Source of the DNA: a virus | IMG/VR virus record: IMGVR_UViG_3300031565_000304 | Coordinates: 1-26,915 of that record | DNA: 26,915 bases | Direction: 5' to 3' (one strand) | Shown here: piece by piece, positions 9,803-18,770 of the stretch | How the letters are laid out: each line of letters opens with the position of its first letter | How positions within the stretch are numbered: position 1 is the first letter of the stretch | Made by a program: the position numbers and the translations under genes | The notes under the pieces: model-generated | What the model saw: the letters and a program-made list of their open reading frames with translations, nothing else | Databases searched by the model: none | What the model was told of the DNA's origin: nothing

Positions 9803-10582
9803 TTAAACTTTTCTTATATATTTATCAAATTTACCAAGCTGTTCTTTTGCAAGATTTGCACATACATAATCTTCACCAGCTTTAATTGCACCCATTACTC
9901 TATGATGCCCATCTCTTAATTGGAGTTTAAATACCCCGATATCACCCGTTTGATTACGAAATGCTTCTGCTAATTCAACCTCAAGACTAAGAAATTCTTC
10001 AAAGGCAGTAAAATCATCTTCATCTGGATTAAGTTCATTAAATTTTTGTGTTAAAGATTCCTCAGTTTCTTTTCCATTAACTAAATCATATTTGTGTTCG
10101 TCAAAAAATTTAAGAATGTTCGGGTCGGAAGTAATCATATATACGAACTCTTGATCCGACATATCCTCGGTCCCAATGTATTTATCCAATTCATTATCTC
10201 CCGTAGAATATGGTCTATCGTGCCCGTCTTGATCGATCATGAATCTATCTTGCACTTCTGCTTCTTGGTGTTCACGGATATCAATTAGGGTCACCACACT
10301 CCCAATTCCATATGAACATTCAAATTCAACAAGTTCTGGTGATTCAAGTATTAAATCCACCACAAATTGTAGTTTTTCATAATCGTAAATATTTCCACTC
10401 ATTCCATGTACGTCTTCGGCAGGAATAACAATCATTTGATCGGGATCACCATACCAAATCACATTTTTACCAACAAATTTTTTAGATAGTCTTTTAATAT
10501 CGTCTGGAAGAGTGGGATCGAAAAATTCCTCTTCCGTTACAAAGTTTCTGATTTCTTCGTTGATGATATTTTTCAATGTCAT
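9803..10582 (-). CDS. ParB/sulfiredoxin-fold-like protein
   Basis: A 259-residue protein. The N-terminus MTLKNIINEEIRNF resembles the (I)NE leader segments seen in neighbours. Near the C-terminus, FKLQLRDGHHRVMGAIKAGEDYV matches the ParB-like nuclease core (DGHHR then AxxAGxxxV) used by ParB, sulfiredoxin and several phage ATPase/nuclease proteins. The first two thirds are acidic and unrecognised. It begins two bases after the stop of the 706-residue virion-type gene and is probably in its operon. Fold assignment rests on one motif. Confidence 0.6.
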   Translation of the reverse strand: MTLKNIINEEIRNFVTEEEFFDPTLPDDIKRLSKKFVGKNVIWYGDPDQMIVIPAEDVHGMSGNIYDYEKLQFVVDLILESPELVEFECSYGIGSVVTLIDIREHQEAEVQDRFMIDQDGHDRPYSTGDNELDKYIGTEDMSDQEFVYMITSDPNILKFFDEHKYDLVNGKETEESLTQKFNELNPDEDDFTAFEEFLSLEVELAEAFRNQTGDIGVFKLQLRDGHHRVMGAIKAGEDYVCANLAKEQLGKFDKYIRKV

Positions 10583-10584
10583 GA

Positions 10585-12705
10585 TTATCTATAAATAATT
10601 CTACCGCCTTTACTTACAAGAAGATTAGCATTTGGGTTGCTTTTCGATTCAATTAAGGCATTATGTAATATTTCGGCAGATGTCAAACCGTTATTATATA
10701 CTCTTAGTTTCTGAATCTTACCATTAAAGTACGAATCAAAGTTTTGTTGAATCAATAAATCAGACTTTCTTGGGTCTTGTGATAAAATGTCTGCACCTGT
10801 ATATGTGAAATCTGCTATAAACAGTGGTTCATTCAAATTAAATTCGTAATCCGTTTCAATTAAAAGACCAATATACACAATTTGTTTTCCTGAATTGTCT
10901 TTTACTTTAAAGGTAGTTTTCATTGGCAACCAAGTATCACCCCCAGTTACAATAGTTGTTCCCGCATGCTGCATTGAAGTGGGGTCGATTCCAAGATATT
11001 CGTAGAATGCTGGATTTGTTATTATTGGTAGACCAGTATCACCGTAATATGATATTCCGTTGATGTATTCATATTGCGCTTCTTGTCTATCTGGAAACGG
11101 GTGTAATCCATATGTTTCTGGATCATTAAGTACATCATCAATACTAAGTGGAAACACATATTGGCTTTCTGAAATAATATCAACATCTTCTGTACCATAA
11201 ACAAACATTGTGATGTTATTCTGAACAAAGAAGTCGTTTTCATCATATGTTTTAAAGAAACCGCCATTATATAAATTTAAATTAATTTCATAATCACGAT
11301 TCGATAATACAGTAATTGGTTGAGCAAATTTTATGTAATATGTGTTAGCCGATACCCCTGTTGTGCCTCCAGTATATTCGACACGCATTACAGTAACAGG
11401 ATATTCAATTGTTGGATCGCAAATGTCTGCACTTTTAAATGTAGAGCTATCGGCACTTAATGATAATCCAGCTATTGGTGTTCCACCAGTGAATGGGTCA
11501 CACATTGTTGGATCGGGAGTGCTTTCGACAACAAAATTATCGTCAATATACGTTTGATCCTCACCAGTATATATTCCATATGTTTGAATATCATAATGCC
11601 ACGAATACTTTAACCCAAATGAACCACCACCCCAACTTATTGAATATGGCACGCCAATTTGTTTTTCACGATCATTATTAAATGCTTTAAAGAAATATTC
11701 TGGAAAGTCATTTAATATCCAAATCGCTCTTCCATTAACATACATAATAAATTTACCCGGTCTTTTTGGGGCACATTCAAGTAGATCAGGATCGTCAATT
11801 GTTTCATCTGGTGTAAATGCAATAGCAATCATTGTCCAACCAGTAGTTGGATAAATTGATGCTATTGATTTGTTTGTTATAATTTGATTATTTTCATCAA
11901 TATATTTATATGCAAGTTTCTTATCTTGAGTAATTTCAAACGCAATAACATTATTCGTTGTATTCCCACTCTGAGGAACTTCTTTATATATTGTAGTTGT
12001 ACTATTACCTTCGTAGGCAGCGAATGCTTTGGTGTTAATCGTTTCGGGTTGTATTGCCTCAAGATAGTTGTCTTCACTGGTTATCACACCTGAAACGGTT
12101 GTAATGTTTTGTTCAGAACCACCTGTTGTTGTTTCACCTGAGAAGAACGGATTATACTTGTCTTCTGCTCTCGCACCCATCATGTAGAAAATTCCTTGTG
12201 AATCAGGATATAAATAAACTAATGTTTCGATAGTAATACCATTATTATATCGTGCTGGCAATAGTTCGTAGTTATAACCATCCAATTTAAAGAATCCCTG
12301 TAAATATCCACCAGCAGCTTCGAAGTAATTTCCAGTGTCCCCTGAAGTAATCCCGCTTATTGGAAGAAATTCTGTGTTGATTGTCATTCCAGATGTTTCC
12401 CCGCTTGTTGGGTTCTGAACAACATTATACCCAACTCGGTACATTGAAAAGAGCGTGTCTGATGGTGTGACGGTAATTCCGTTCCACATTTCATTGGTTC
12501 TTCCATTGTCAAAACCAGTAAGACCAAAATCAATAAGGTCTATGTTATCTGATTTTGCACCAGACCATTTAGTGAGACTATATGCAGTCAAGCCAGTGTT
12601 TAAATCCCATGAATCTAATTCAGTAAGATCAATTTGGATTGCTAAGTTATCTGTGATAATATCGTTTAGACAGTCTAAATTCATTTTGTTGCAACAATTT
12701 ATCAT
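10585..12705 (-). CDS. LamG/concanavalin-like virion surface protein (tail fibre or head decoration candidate)
   Basis: A 706-residue, Gly/Thr/Asn-rich, beta-strand-rich protein with several GGT/GDT turns. The C-terminal sequence NGKIQKLRVYNNGLTSAEILHN is typical of the last strand and helix of LamG-type lectin domains. A mid-protein region (GITIETLVYLYPDSQGIF, later KFIMYVNGRAIW) matches the opening and middle strands of the same fold, so one or two such domains are likely. This suggests carbohydrate or surface binding on the virion. Starts: ATG 12705 overlaps a GTATTTAT element; Met8 (MNLDCLNDII) after an A-rich leader is a good alternative. Heads the minus operon 12705 to 9599. Confidence 0.65.
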   Translation of the reverse strand: MINCCNKMNLDCLNDIITDNLAIQIDLTELDSWDLNTGLTAYSLTKWSGAKSDNIDLIDFGLTGFDNGRTNEMWNGITVTPSDTLFSMYRVGYNVVQNPTSGETSGMTINTEFLPISGITSGDTGNYFEAAGGYLQGFFKLDGYNYELLPARYNNGITIETLVYLYPDSQGIFYMMGARAEDKYNPFFSGETTTGGSEQNITTVSGVITSEDNYLEAIQPETINTKAFAAYEGNSTTTIYKEVPQSGNTTNNVIAFEITQDKKLAYKYIDENNQIITNKSIASIYPTTGWTMIAIAFTPDETIDDPDLLECAPKRPGKFIMYVNGRAIWILNDFPEYFFKAFNNDREKQIGVPYSISWGGGSFGLKYSWHYDIQTYGIYTGEDQTYIDDNFVVESTPDPTMCDPFTGGTPIAGLSLSADSSTFKSADICDPTIEYPVTVMRVEYTGGTTGVSANTYYIKFAQPITVLSNRDYEINLNLYNGGFFKTYDENDFFVQNNITMFVYGTEDVDIISESQYVFPLSIDDVLNDPETYGLHPFPDRQEAQYEYINGISYYGDTGLPIITNPAFYEYLGIDPTSMQHAGTTIVTGGDTWLPMKTTFKVKDNSGKQIVYIGLLIETDYEFNLNEPLFIADFTYTGADILSQDPRKSDLLIQQNFDSYFNGKIQKLRVYNNGLTSAEILHNALIESKSNPNANLLVSKGGRIIYR

Positions 12706-12711
12706 AAATAC
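12704..12711 (-). promoter_or_regulatory. GTATTTAT element at the start of the LamG-like gene
   Basis: Exact match on the minus strand, overlapping the first ATG by two bases and about 20 bases before the alternative start at Met8. Confidence 0.45.
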
Positions 12712-12735
12712 TCCAAGTCTTTAATTAATAATTCT

Positions 12736-12743
12736 GTATTTAT
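12736..12743 (+). promoter_or_regulatory. GTATTTAT element upstream of the GP88-like gene
   Basis: Exact match followed by AAAAAAG, 14 bases before the ATG at 12758. With the element at 12704 it forms another divergent pair between two opposite genes. Confidence 0.5.
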
Positions 12744-12757
12744 AAAAAAGTTTGTGC

Positions 12758-13768
12758 ATGAACGACAAATACTTATTATACGATAGATTTAATCGTTTGG
12801 ATTCCAGTTTTAGATATCCTCTGCTTAAAGAAGAGGATAGCAAACATTATTCCCACAAACTAAATGAGGGTGTTGATAAAGGGATATTCACAAAACTTGC
12901 TGAAGTTTTTATTAAACACAATAAACTTTCTGGAAACGTAAATGAGGATAATCAATTTCTTAATGAATTCATTTCTTTAATGGAAGAGGAAGAGTTTGAC
13001 CCCTTTGCACATCTAAGAAACAAGGAGAAAATTAACGAAAAGGAAGATTGTCTACTCACAATAAGCATGGAAAATAGTAAGTTGGATCATCCATACATTT
13101 CATTACCTGCTGGTTATACGTGTCCACTTGCGGATATTTGTAAAACATTAGTTCCAAGGGACAGAGAGAAGATTCACGGTAAACTGGTTCAGGATTATGG
13201 TGAGATGCGATGTTATGCGGGGAGTGAAGAAGCAAGATACCCCAACGCTCAAGAAATGAGATGGAGAAATAAAGACCTCTTGGATCAATTCGATAAAACA
13301 GGAAAGATTGATTTAATTTTAAAATCCCTGAAGTATTTTGAACAAAATCACGGTAAAATTGATGTTTTCCGTATTCATGAATCAGGTGATTTTTATGAAC
13401 AAGAATATTTTGATTCTTGGCTTAAAGTTGCGGAGCAAAGACCAGATATATTATTTTATGCATACACAAAATCATTACCGTTTTGGGTTGCGAGAATGGG
13501 AGATATTCCCGACAACATGAAATTAATTGCAAGTGTTGGTGGGAAACGTGATGATTTGATTAGTAAACACGACTTGAAATATGCTGTGGTTGTACAATCC
13601 CCCGAAGAAGCTGCGAATCTAAGATTACCAATTGATGTGGACGATACGTTGGCTTATAAACAAGACGGTAATTTTGCCCTATTAATACATGGTACTCAAA
13701 AGGCGGGTAGTGATGCCATGAAAAACTCATTAAAAAACCGAGAGATAATTAAGAAATATAAGAAGTAA
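12758..13768 (+). CDS. GP88-like phage protein
   Basis: About 336 residues. The central region has YTCPLADICKT, EMRCYAG, then DVFRIHESGDFYEQEYFDSW and DILFYAYTKSLPFW. This is the pattern of the phage GP88-like family (Cys-containing first half, FR-H-SGD motif, then a Y/T strand), whose role is not established; some predictions liken it to a replication-associated or radical-SAM-like fold. The N-terminal 80 residues are acidic and contain KLNEG. The ATG at 12758 is chosen over an in-frame TTG six bases earlier. It is the first gene of the long plus-strand block. Confidence 0.65.
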   Translation: MNDKYLLYDRFNRLDSSFRYPLLKEEDSKHYSHKLNEGVDKGIFTKLAEVFIKHNKLSGNVNEDNQFLNEFISLMEEEEFDPFAHLRNKEKINEKEDCLLTISMENSKLDHPYISLPAGYTCPLADICKTLVPRDREKIHGKLVQDYGEMRCYAGSEEARYPNAQEMRWRNKDLLDQFDKTGKIDLILKSLKYFEQNHGKIDVFRIHESGDFYEQEYFDSWLKVAEQRPDILFYAYTKSLPFWVARMGDIPDNMKLIASVGGKRDDLISKHDLKYAVVVQSPEEAANLRLPIDVDDTLAYKQDGNFALLIHGTQKAGSDAMKNSLKNREIIKKYKK

Positions 13769-13772
13769 TTTA

Positions 13773-13780
13773 GTATTTAT
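13773..13780 (+). promoter_or_regulatory. GTATTTAT element upstream of the nucleotidyltransferase gene
   Basis: Exact match seven bases before the ATG at 13788, in the 19-base gap after the GP88-like gene. Confidence 0.5.
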
Positions 13781-13787
13781 AACAAAT

Positions 13788-14597
13788 ATGGGAGAGAACA
13801 AAAAAAATCCGAGAAGCTGGTCTGCACCGTACTGGAAAGACAATAATATATCTGACACGCTTAAAGAAGCGATTGAGCCAGATGAGGTTGACGTGTCTTC
13901 TATTCAATATCACGATGAGCTAAATCCATTGATTTGGGACAAGAATGGTAAGTTGAAAGAAGATGTTCGAAAAATTCTATTGCTTAATGCCAAAAGATTT
14001 ATTGAGTTTTCTGATTTAGAAAATCTTAATTATAGTGACATTATTTTAACTGGAAGTATGGCAAACTATAATTATAATGAAACCTCTGATATGGATGTGC
14101 ATATCATCTTAGATTTTAGTCAAATTTCAGAACACGATGACTTTGTTAGCGATTTTTTAAAAATGAAAAAAACGTTGTGGAATGAAAGAATGCCAATTCA
14201 GGTTAAGGGACATGATGTTGAAATGTATTATCAGGATTCAAAAGAACCACATCATTCAACCGGTACATATTCTATTTTAAAAAATAAATGGATTAACGAA
14301 CCAACCAAACAAATTGTTGACATAAATTCGTCAAACATTCAATTAAAATCTGCTGATTTAATGAACGCAATCGATGATTTGGCGGAAATGAATGACGCTG
14401 AAGTATTCTTAGAAAAATATAATCGATTGAAAGATAAAATTAAAAAAATGAGACAAAGTGGTTTAGAGAATGAAGGTGAGTTTTCCTCAGAAAATTTAGC
14501 ATTTAAGGTTCTTCGAAACACTGGATACATGGGTAAATTAATTAATCTAAAACAAGATTTTCTGACCCAAGAATTAAGCATGAATGAAAATAAATAA
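13788..14597 (+). CDS. predicted nucleotidyltransferase (Pol-beta superfamily)
   Basis: A 269-residue protein. DIILTGSMANYNYNETSDMD (about residues 84-103) is the hallmark GS-x(9-13)-DxD of the nucleotidyltransferase fold: the Gly-Ser pair holds the nucleotide and the two Asp residues bind metal. A third acidic position, HDVEMYY, follows at the expected distance. The C-terminal half is helical. Phage members of this family are common but have no settled substrate; tRNA end repair, RNA tailing or protein nucleotidylation are possible. The gene ends one base before the next ATG. Confidence 0.75.
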   Translation: MGENKKNPRSWSAPYWKDNNISDTLKEAIEPDEVDVSSIQYHDELNPLIWDKNGKLKEDVRKILLLNAKRFIEFSDLENLNYSDIILTGSMANYNYNETSDMDVHIILDFSQISEHDDFVSDFLKMKKTLWNERMPIQVKGHDVEMYYQDSKEPHHSTGTYSILKNKWINEPTKQIVDINSSNIQLKSADLMNAIDDLAEMNDAEVFLEKYNRLKDKIKKMRQSGLENEGEFSSENLAFKVLRNTGYMGKLINLKQDFLTQELSMNENK

Positions 14598-14598
14598 C

Positions 14599-14850
14599 AT
14601 GAAAAAAAGAATTATTGTAACTAAAAGTCAATTAAATGAATATGTCGAGAGGAAAAAGGCAGAACGCATTTTTTGCTCGATTTTGGATGCTTTGCACAAA
14701 AATTCGCAATTTTTGAGCGAACGAGTTTCTGTTACAAAATCAAATCAATCGGTTATTGAAAATTATAGAAGAAAAAAACTAATAACCCCACGTGTTGAGA
14801 AATTGTTGAAAGAAAATGGTCTTCTCAATGATAATGGGCAAATTATTTAA
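14599..14850 (+). CDS. small basic hypothetical protein
   Basis: An 83-residue protein starting MKKRIIVTKSQLNEYVERKK, Lys/Arg-rich and helical. The QLNE near the N-terminus fits the same leader-like pattern as several other proteins here. ATG 14599, one base after the upstream stop, is preferred to ATG 14584, which overlaps that gene. No family recognised. Confidence 0.6.
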   Translation: MKKRIIVTKSQLNEYVERKKAERIFCSILDALHKNSQFLSERVSVTKSNQSVIENYRRKKLITPRVEKLLKENGLLNDNGQII

Positions 14851-14877
14851 TTAAACATGCTTTTTAATGATGAAGAA

Positions 14878-14885
14878 GTATTTAT
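14878..14885 (+). promoter_or_regulatory. GTATTTAT element upstream of the acidic 915-residue protein
   Basis: Exact match followed by AAAAAAATG, 44 bases before the ATG at 14930. Confidence 0.5.
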
Positions 14886-14929
14886 AAAAAAATGTAACCG
14901 AAGATAATAACACATATATTAAATATATT

Positions 14930-17677
14930 ATGATGAAGAAAAATACAAGTAAAGATGCTCAAATAGCAAGAATGCAACAATTAGCAGACGTTAAAGGAAC
15001 GAGAGTTCATGAAAATAGAAACTCGTTAGGTACACTAATCGACTTCAAAAGGGGTGCTGATAAGGTTGCTTATGGCATCGTTAAGGAAAACCACCAATAC
15101 TTCATAAAAAAAGCCAATAGCCAAGGTAATCCTAATGTTGAGGATTTCGCTTATATCGGTGGACAGGAGAATATTACTGAGTACAGATATAATAAATTAT
15201 CTGAGGCTGATAAAAATAGAAATATGCTTCTTTTGACAATCAATGAAGCCTTGGGTGGAAAAGAAATTGTTACCAAGTCTGGATCAAAACCCTCTCTATT
15301 GAGTGAGGGTGAAAAACCTACTTTTGAAAAAGGAGTGAAGCCAGATTTCGGTAAGAAAAAAGATAAGGACGAGAAAAAAGAGGAAAAGGACGAGGAAGAA
15401 AAAGAGGGTAAGAAACACGAAAAGAAAGAAAGTCCTGAATTTGAAAAGGGTGAAAAAGAGGAAGAAAAGGAAGAGGCTGAAGAAGAGAAAAAAGAAGATG
15501 TTGATGAGGGTATTGAAGACGAAATTGCAAGTGCAGAAGAAAAACTTGCAGGTGCAGAAGAAAAAACTGCTGAAGAACCTGATGCTGAAGTTGCTGTAGA
15601 ACCAGAAGCTCCTGTTGAAGAACCATTAGATATTGACGCAATTGACGTTGACGCTGAAGCACCTGTAGATGGTGGTGAAGAAGAAATGTCTGTAGATGCA
15701 GAAATGCCTGTAGATGGTGGTGAAGAAGAAATGTCTGTAGATGCAGAAATGCCTGTAGATGGTGGTGAAGAAGAGGTTGTTGATACAAGTCTTGAAGGTG
15801 ATCCTGAAACTGCTGATCCTGAAGGCAGTCAATTATTTCAAGACTCAGAAGAAAAAAGGATAATCGACTCAGAGATTGGGAAATTAGCTGAAAAAATGGG
15901 TAAAGAAGAATTTACCGATGAAGAAGTTGAATCTGCTGTTGGAAGACTTTTAGACCCTCTTAAAAAGGAATTTGCTAAAATGGATATTGATACCAAGAAG
16001 GAAATTGCCAACGAGAACATTATAAAAATTAAACCAGAAGAAGAGGGTGGGCAAACACCTGAAGATCAACTTCAAATGTCAGATATTGAGGGTCAAGAAG
16101 ATGCAAACATGGAAATGGCTGAAGAAAAATCGTGTAATGAATGTGGTTTTGCCAAATATGCTGAGAGCAGAGGATATAATGCTGAATCTTTGATGGAATG
16201 TAGTGTTGATGAAATGGCAAGCCTTATGAATGGTTATGCTATGGAACAAGACGAAATGGGCGATGAAGACCTTGAGTCAATGGCAGTTTTTCATTCAGAC
16301 GAACTTGCAGAGTGTTTGAAAGAAGAATATGCAAACGAAGAACTTACAACACATCTCGAACCTTTTGTTAAGAAAATTAATGAAGTAGAAGATACGTCCA
16401 AAAAAAAAGCTGATACCGTAAAAGGTATGTTTTGGTGGCAAATAGAACCTCAAAAGGAGAAAGATGCTACTCTTAAAACATTAACTGAAGAAGAAGTTGT
16501 TTCTAAATACGGTGGAATGTCTGATGAAGACCTTGCAGCGTTAGATGAAAATACATTAAACGAACTTAACGAACTTAATTTCGGTGGTTTAAAGAATGTT
16601 GGTAGTTACTTAGGTAATAAAGCTAAGTCTGCTGTTGGTAACATTGGTACTGGAATTAAACAAGGAGTTCAAGGTGCTGTTCAAGGCATAACAAATGCAG
16701 TTACAAACAAAATTGAACAAGTTGCGAATTCAATGGACCAAATGGGTACTGAAATATCTCAACAATACCAAAAAGGAGTTAAAAGTACAGTTGAAGCAAA
16801 AATTCAAAAGGCTGCACAAAAATTCGGTGAAATGGTTAATAAATTGGATGTTGCATCACAAAAGGCAGGTGATGGTCCAATTAATAAACAATCGGTTATA
16901 ATGGCACTTCAAGGAATCCTTAAAGGCGGTGCTGTTGCAGAAGGCATGGACGGTAATGATCCACTTAATGTTCAGACACAACCAATGATGGAGGGTGAAG
17001 AAGAGGAAATTGAGGTTGAAAAGCCTGAAGGTGGAGAAGAGGAAGTATTTGACGTAACACAACACAAAGAACCAGAAATGAATATGACTGCTGGTTTTGA
17101 AACTATGGGTGCTGGAATACCTAAACCTGATGGTGCAGATGTAACTTCAGTTGAGATCACAAAAGATGCTGTTAATGTTACATTGAGTGAATCAGAAAAA
17201 AAGGTAAGAAACTACATTCGCAATCGCTTAGAAGAAATGGCAGGGAAAAGAAAACCAAGTCTTAATGAGGATAAAAAAAGTGAGTCGTTGAAGAAACTCG
17301 ATAAAATGATTGCAAGTCAAGTTGCATTATTTGAAAGTGTTGTAGAAGAAGGCGATTTTGGTAAAAACATTGCTAACTTTGCTGGTAAGATGTCACAAAG
17401 AATTGGTGGCGACATTCGTAGACAAAGACAACTAAAGCAAGCATTACCAACAATTGCAAATGATGAACACGCAATTAGTCAGTGGATAAGAGACATCTTT
17501 AGTGGAGGTCATGTTCATAAAAGCGCAGCCAGTTATATTGGTAGAGCAACTCCAGAGGCTAAATTGGATATTTTAACCCAAGTGGCTAATGATCCAAACG
17601 GTGTGGGAATGCTTCAAGCAAATCAGATGGGCGAATTGGTTTACAAACCAGTTGATCACACAACAAAAATCGGATAA
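14930..17677 (+). CDS. large acidic protein, candidate internal head/core protein
   Basis: A 915-residue protein. An N-terminal domain (about 1-105, with LGTLIDFKRGADKVAYGIVKE) is followed by a very Lys/Glu-rich and then Asp/Glu/Val/Pro repeat region (about 120-310), including tandem repeats of a 15-residue unit (PVDGGEEEMSVDAEM). A Cys-containing patch (SCNECGFAKYAESRGY) lies near residue 402. Helical, Ala/Gln-rich stretches (NKAKSAVGNIGTGIKQGVQG) follow, and then a basic C-terminal end. Several hydrophobic-x-Glu sites (SLLSE, SLNED) could be cleaved by a T4-type prohead protease. High expression and a virion core or DNA-associated role are plausible from size, acidity and position before terminase; that is inference. 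A strong terminator follows. Confidence 0.6.
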   Translation: MMKKNTSKDAQIARMQQLADVKGTRVHENRNSLGTLIDFKRGADKVAYGIVKENHQYFIKKANSQGNPNVEDFAYIGGQENITEYRYNKLSEADKNRNMLLLTINEALGGKEIVTKSGSKPSLLSEGEKPTFEKGVKPDFGKKKDKDEKKEEKDEEEKEGKKHEKKESPEFEKGEKEEEKEEAEEEKKEDVDEGIEDEIASAEEKLAGAEEKTAEEPDAEVAVEPEAPVEEPLDIDAIDVDAEAPVDGGEEEMSVDAEMPVDGGEEEMSVDAEMPVDGGEEEVVDTSLEGDPETADPEGSQLFQDSEEKRIIDSEIGKLAEKMGKEEFTDEEVESAVGRLLDPLKKEFAKMDIDTKKEIANENIIKIKPEEEGGQTPEDQLQMSDIEGQEDANMEMAEEKSCNECGFAKYAESRGYNAESLMECSVDEMASLMNGYAMEQDEMGDEDLESMAVFHSDELAECLKEEYANEELTTHLEPFVKKINEVEDTSKKKADTVKGMFWWQIEPQKEKDATLKTLTEEEVVSKYGGMSDEDLAALDENTLNELNELNFGGLKNVGSYLGNKAKSAVGNIGTGIKQGVQGAVQGITNAVTNKIEQVANSMDQMGTEISQQYQKGVKSTVEAKIQKAAQKFGEMVNKLDVASQKAGDGPINKQSVIMALQGILKGGAVAEGMDGNDPLNVQTQPMMEGEEEEIEVEKPEGGEEEVFDVTQHKEPEMNMTAGFETMGAGIPKPDGADVTSVEITKDAVNVTLSESEKKVRNYIRNRLEEMAGKRKPSLNEDKKSESLKKLDKMIASQVALFESVVEEGDFGKNIANFAGKMSQRIGGDIRRQRQLKQALPTIANDEHAISQWIRDIFSGGHVHKSAASYIGRATPEAKLDILTQVANDPNGVGMLQANQMGELVYKPVDHTTKIG
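15662..15774 (+). repeat. 45-bp in-frame tandem repeat, about 2.5 copies
   Basis: Copies begin at 15662, 15707 and 15752 (CCTGTAGATGGTGGTGAAGA...). The first two are essentially identical, which suggests recent slippage expansion of an acidic linker. Confidence 0.9.
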
Positions 17678-17700
17678 TTAAATATCAAAATTATATTAAA

Positions 17701-17734
17701 AATGACAATAAAGCAATTTATTGTCATTTTTTTT
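17701..17734 (+). terminator. strong intrinsic terminator
   Basis: A perfect 12-bp stem AATGACAATAAA/TTTATTGTCATT (17701-17712 with 17717-17728), loop GCAA, and eight T residues. It ends the transcript of the acidic protein gene. Confidence 0.92.
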
Positions 17735-17784
17735 GTAATAAAATTTGAAGTTTTTCGTAATATTGTATAAATGAAATACTAATT

Positions 17785-18162
17785 ATGATATACGAGACAT
17801 TAAATCCCATACGTGGGAAAAGAAAAGATGATGAATTATTCCGTCTTGCTGAAGAAGAGAAGGACTTCGAATACAGACGACTTTTCATTGAGGAAGCTGA
17901 ACAGGATATAATTGTTTCATATAGTCGAAGCAAATTGTTTGAGGATATTGCGTTGGTGGTTTTATTCGTTCATGCCCTAAGTATTTTTATGGAGGGACCT
18001 TTGTTTGGAATATCACTTCTATTTGCCTTTATATTATGGGTAACATCTGTGTTTTATAAATATCAACATCAGAAATTTCTTAAAAGAACTCGAAATACAT
18101 TACTTTTTGTTGATGCAGTTATCAAAAGCACGTATGGAATCACTCTTCCTAAGTATTTATAG
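17785..18162 (+). CDS. small membrane protein with two transmembrane helices
   Basis: A 125-residue protein. A charged N-terminal half (to about residue 50, with EEEKDFEYRRLFIEEAEQD) is followed by two hydrophobic helices (about 54-70 and 74-91) and a basic cytoplasmic-type tail. It could be a holin-like or membrane regulator; nothing specific identifies it. It lies after a strong terminator, so it needs its own promoter. The sequence GTATTTAT overlaps its last codons and stop. Confidence 0.6.
   Translation: MIYETLNPIRGKRKDDELFRLAEEEKDFEYRRLFIEEAEQDIIVSYSRSKLFEDIALVVLFVHALSIFMEGPLFGISLLFAFILWVTSVFYKYQHQKFLKRTRNTLLFVDAVIKSTYGITLPKYL
18153..18160 (+). promoter_or_regulatory. GTATTTAT element overlapping the end of the membrane protein gene
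   Basis: Exact match covering the last codons of the preceding gene, 14 bases before the ATG at 18175. Confidence 0.45.
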
Positions 18163-18174
18163 GAAATATTGATT

Positions 18175-18666
18175 ATGCATACAGATTCAAATTTAAAACT
18201 CATTTACGTATTAAAGATTGGATACAATGCCAACAACGAGGGGTTGTATGAATTTATTTTCTCAAGCGATGAAACAAATATAGAATATGAGGATTGGTTA
18301 TGGGATATGGCTCCAGCCTGTGATAATGCAGAACCACCACATAAAGATTTTGTTGATTCTATTTATAGTTTAAAAACAGGTTCATTTGATCTTGTGTGCC
18401 TTCATGAAGATGTTACTCGACCATATATGCATGGATATCACAACATAATTGCATTGGCATATGAAGATATTGATAATGAATGTGAGAATCCAGCAGATGA
18501 TGGTTTCAATCAATATGAGGATTTGTTTGAGGAACAAGATGAACCGCCTGTATTAGTTTTCCATTATGGAATAACTTTAGCAAAGGTTAAAGAACTACTT
18601 TACGAAAGAAAAATCATATTCAAGGGGAACGAGTTTGTTGAAAGTTCTTCAGTGAATTTGAAATAG
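18175..18666 (+). CDS. acidic hypothetical protein
   Basis: A 163-residue protein, acidic, beginning MHTDSNLKLIYVLKIGYNANN. It has a beta-rich start and a C-terminal LVFHYGITLAKVKELLYE. ATG 18175 is chosen over an in-frame TTG six bases earlier. No recognised domain. A terminator-like hairpin follows before the terminase gene. Confidence 0.6.
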   Translation: MHTDSNLKLIYVLKIGYNANNEGLYEFIFSSDETNIEYEDWLWDMAPACDNAEPPHKDFVDSIYSLKTGSFDLVCLHEDVTRPYMHGYHNIIALAYEDIDNECENPADDGFNQYEDLFEEQDEPPVLVFHYGITLAKVKELLYERKIIFKGNEFVESSSVNLK

Positions 18667-18696
18667 CCTATCTCACCATTTGGGAGAAGAGGATCG

Positions 18697-18728
18697 AAGC
18701 ACGACATGTCAAGATATGTGTCGTGCTT
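18697..18728 (+). terminator. hairpin terminator before the terminase gene
   Basis: A 10-bp stem AAGCACGACA/TGTCGTGCTT (18697-18706 with 18719-18728). The following TGCTATTTTAC is only weakly T-rich, so termination may be partial. Confidence 0.6.
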
Positions 18729-18748
18729 TGCTATTTTACTGACCCATT

Positions 18749-18756
18749 GTATTTAT
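18749..18756 (+). promoter_or_regulatory. GTATTTAT element upstream of the terminase gene
   Basis: Exact match 14 bases before the ATG at 18771, just after the hairpin terminator, where a new promoter is needed. Confidence 0.55.
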
Positions 18757-18770
18757 TATAAAATAATATA

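Noticed and set aside
15318-15832. Minus-strand frames opposite the acidic repeat region
   Set aside because: They are Leu/His/Gln-rich reflections of the repeated Glu/Asp codons with no independent support.
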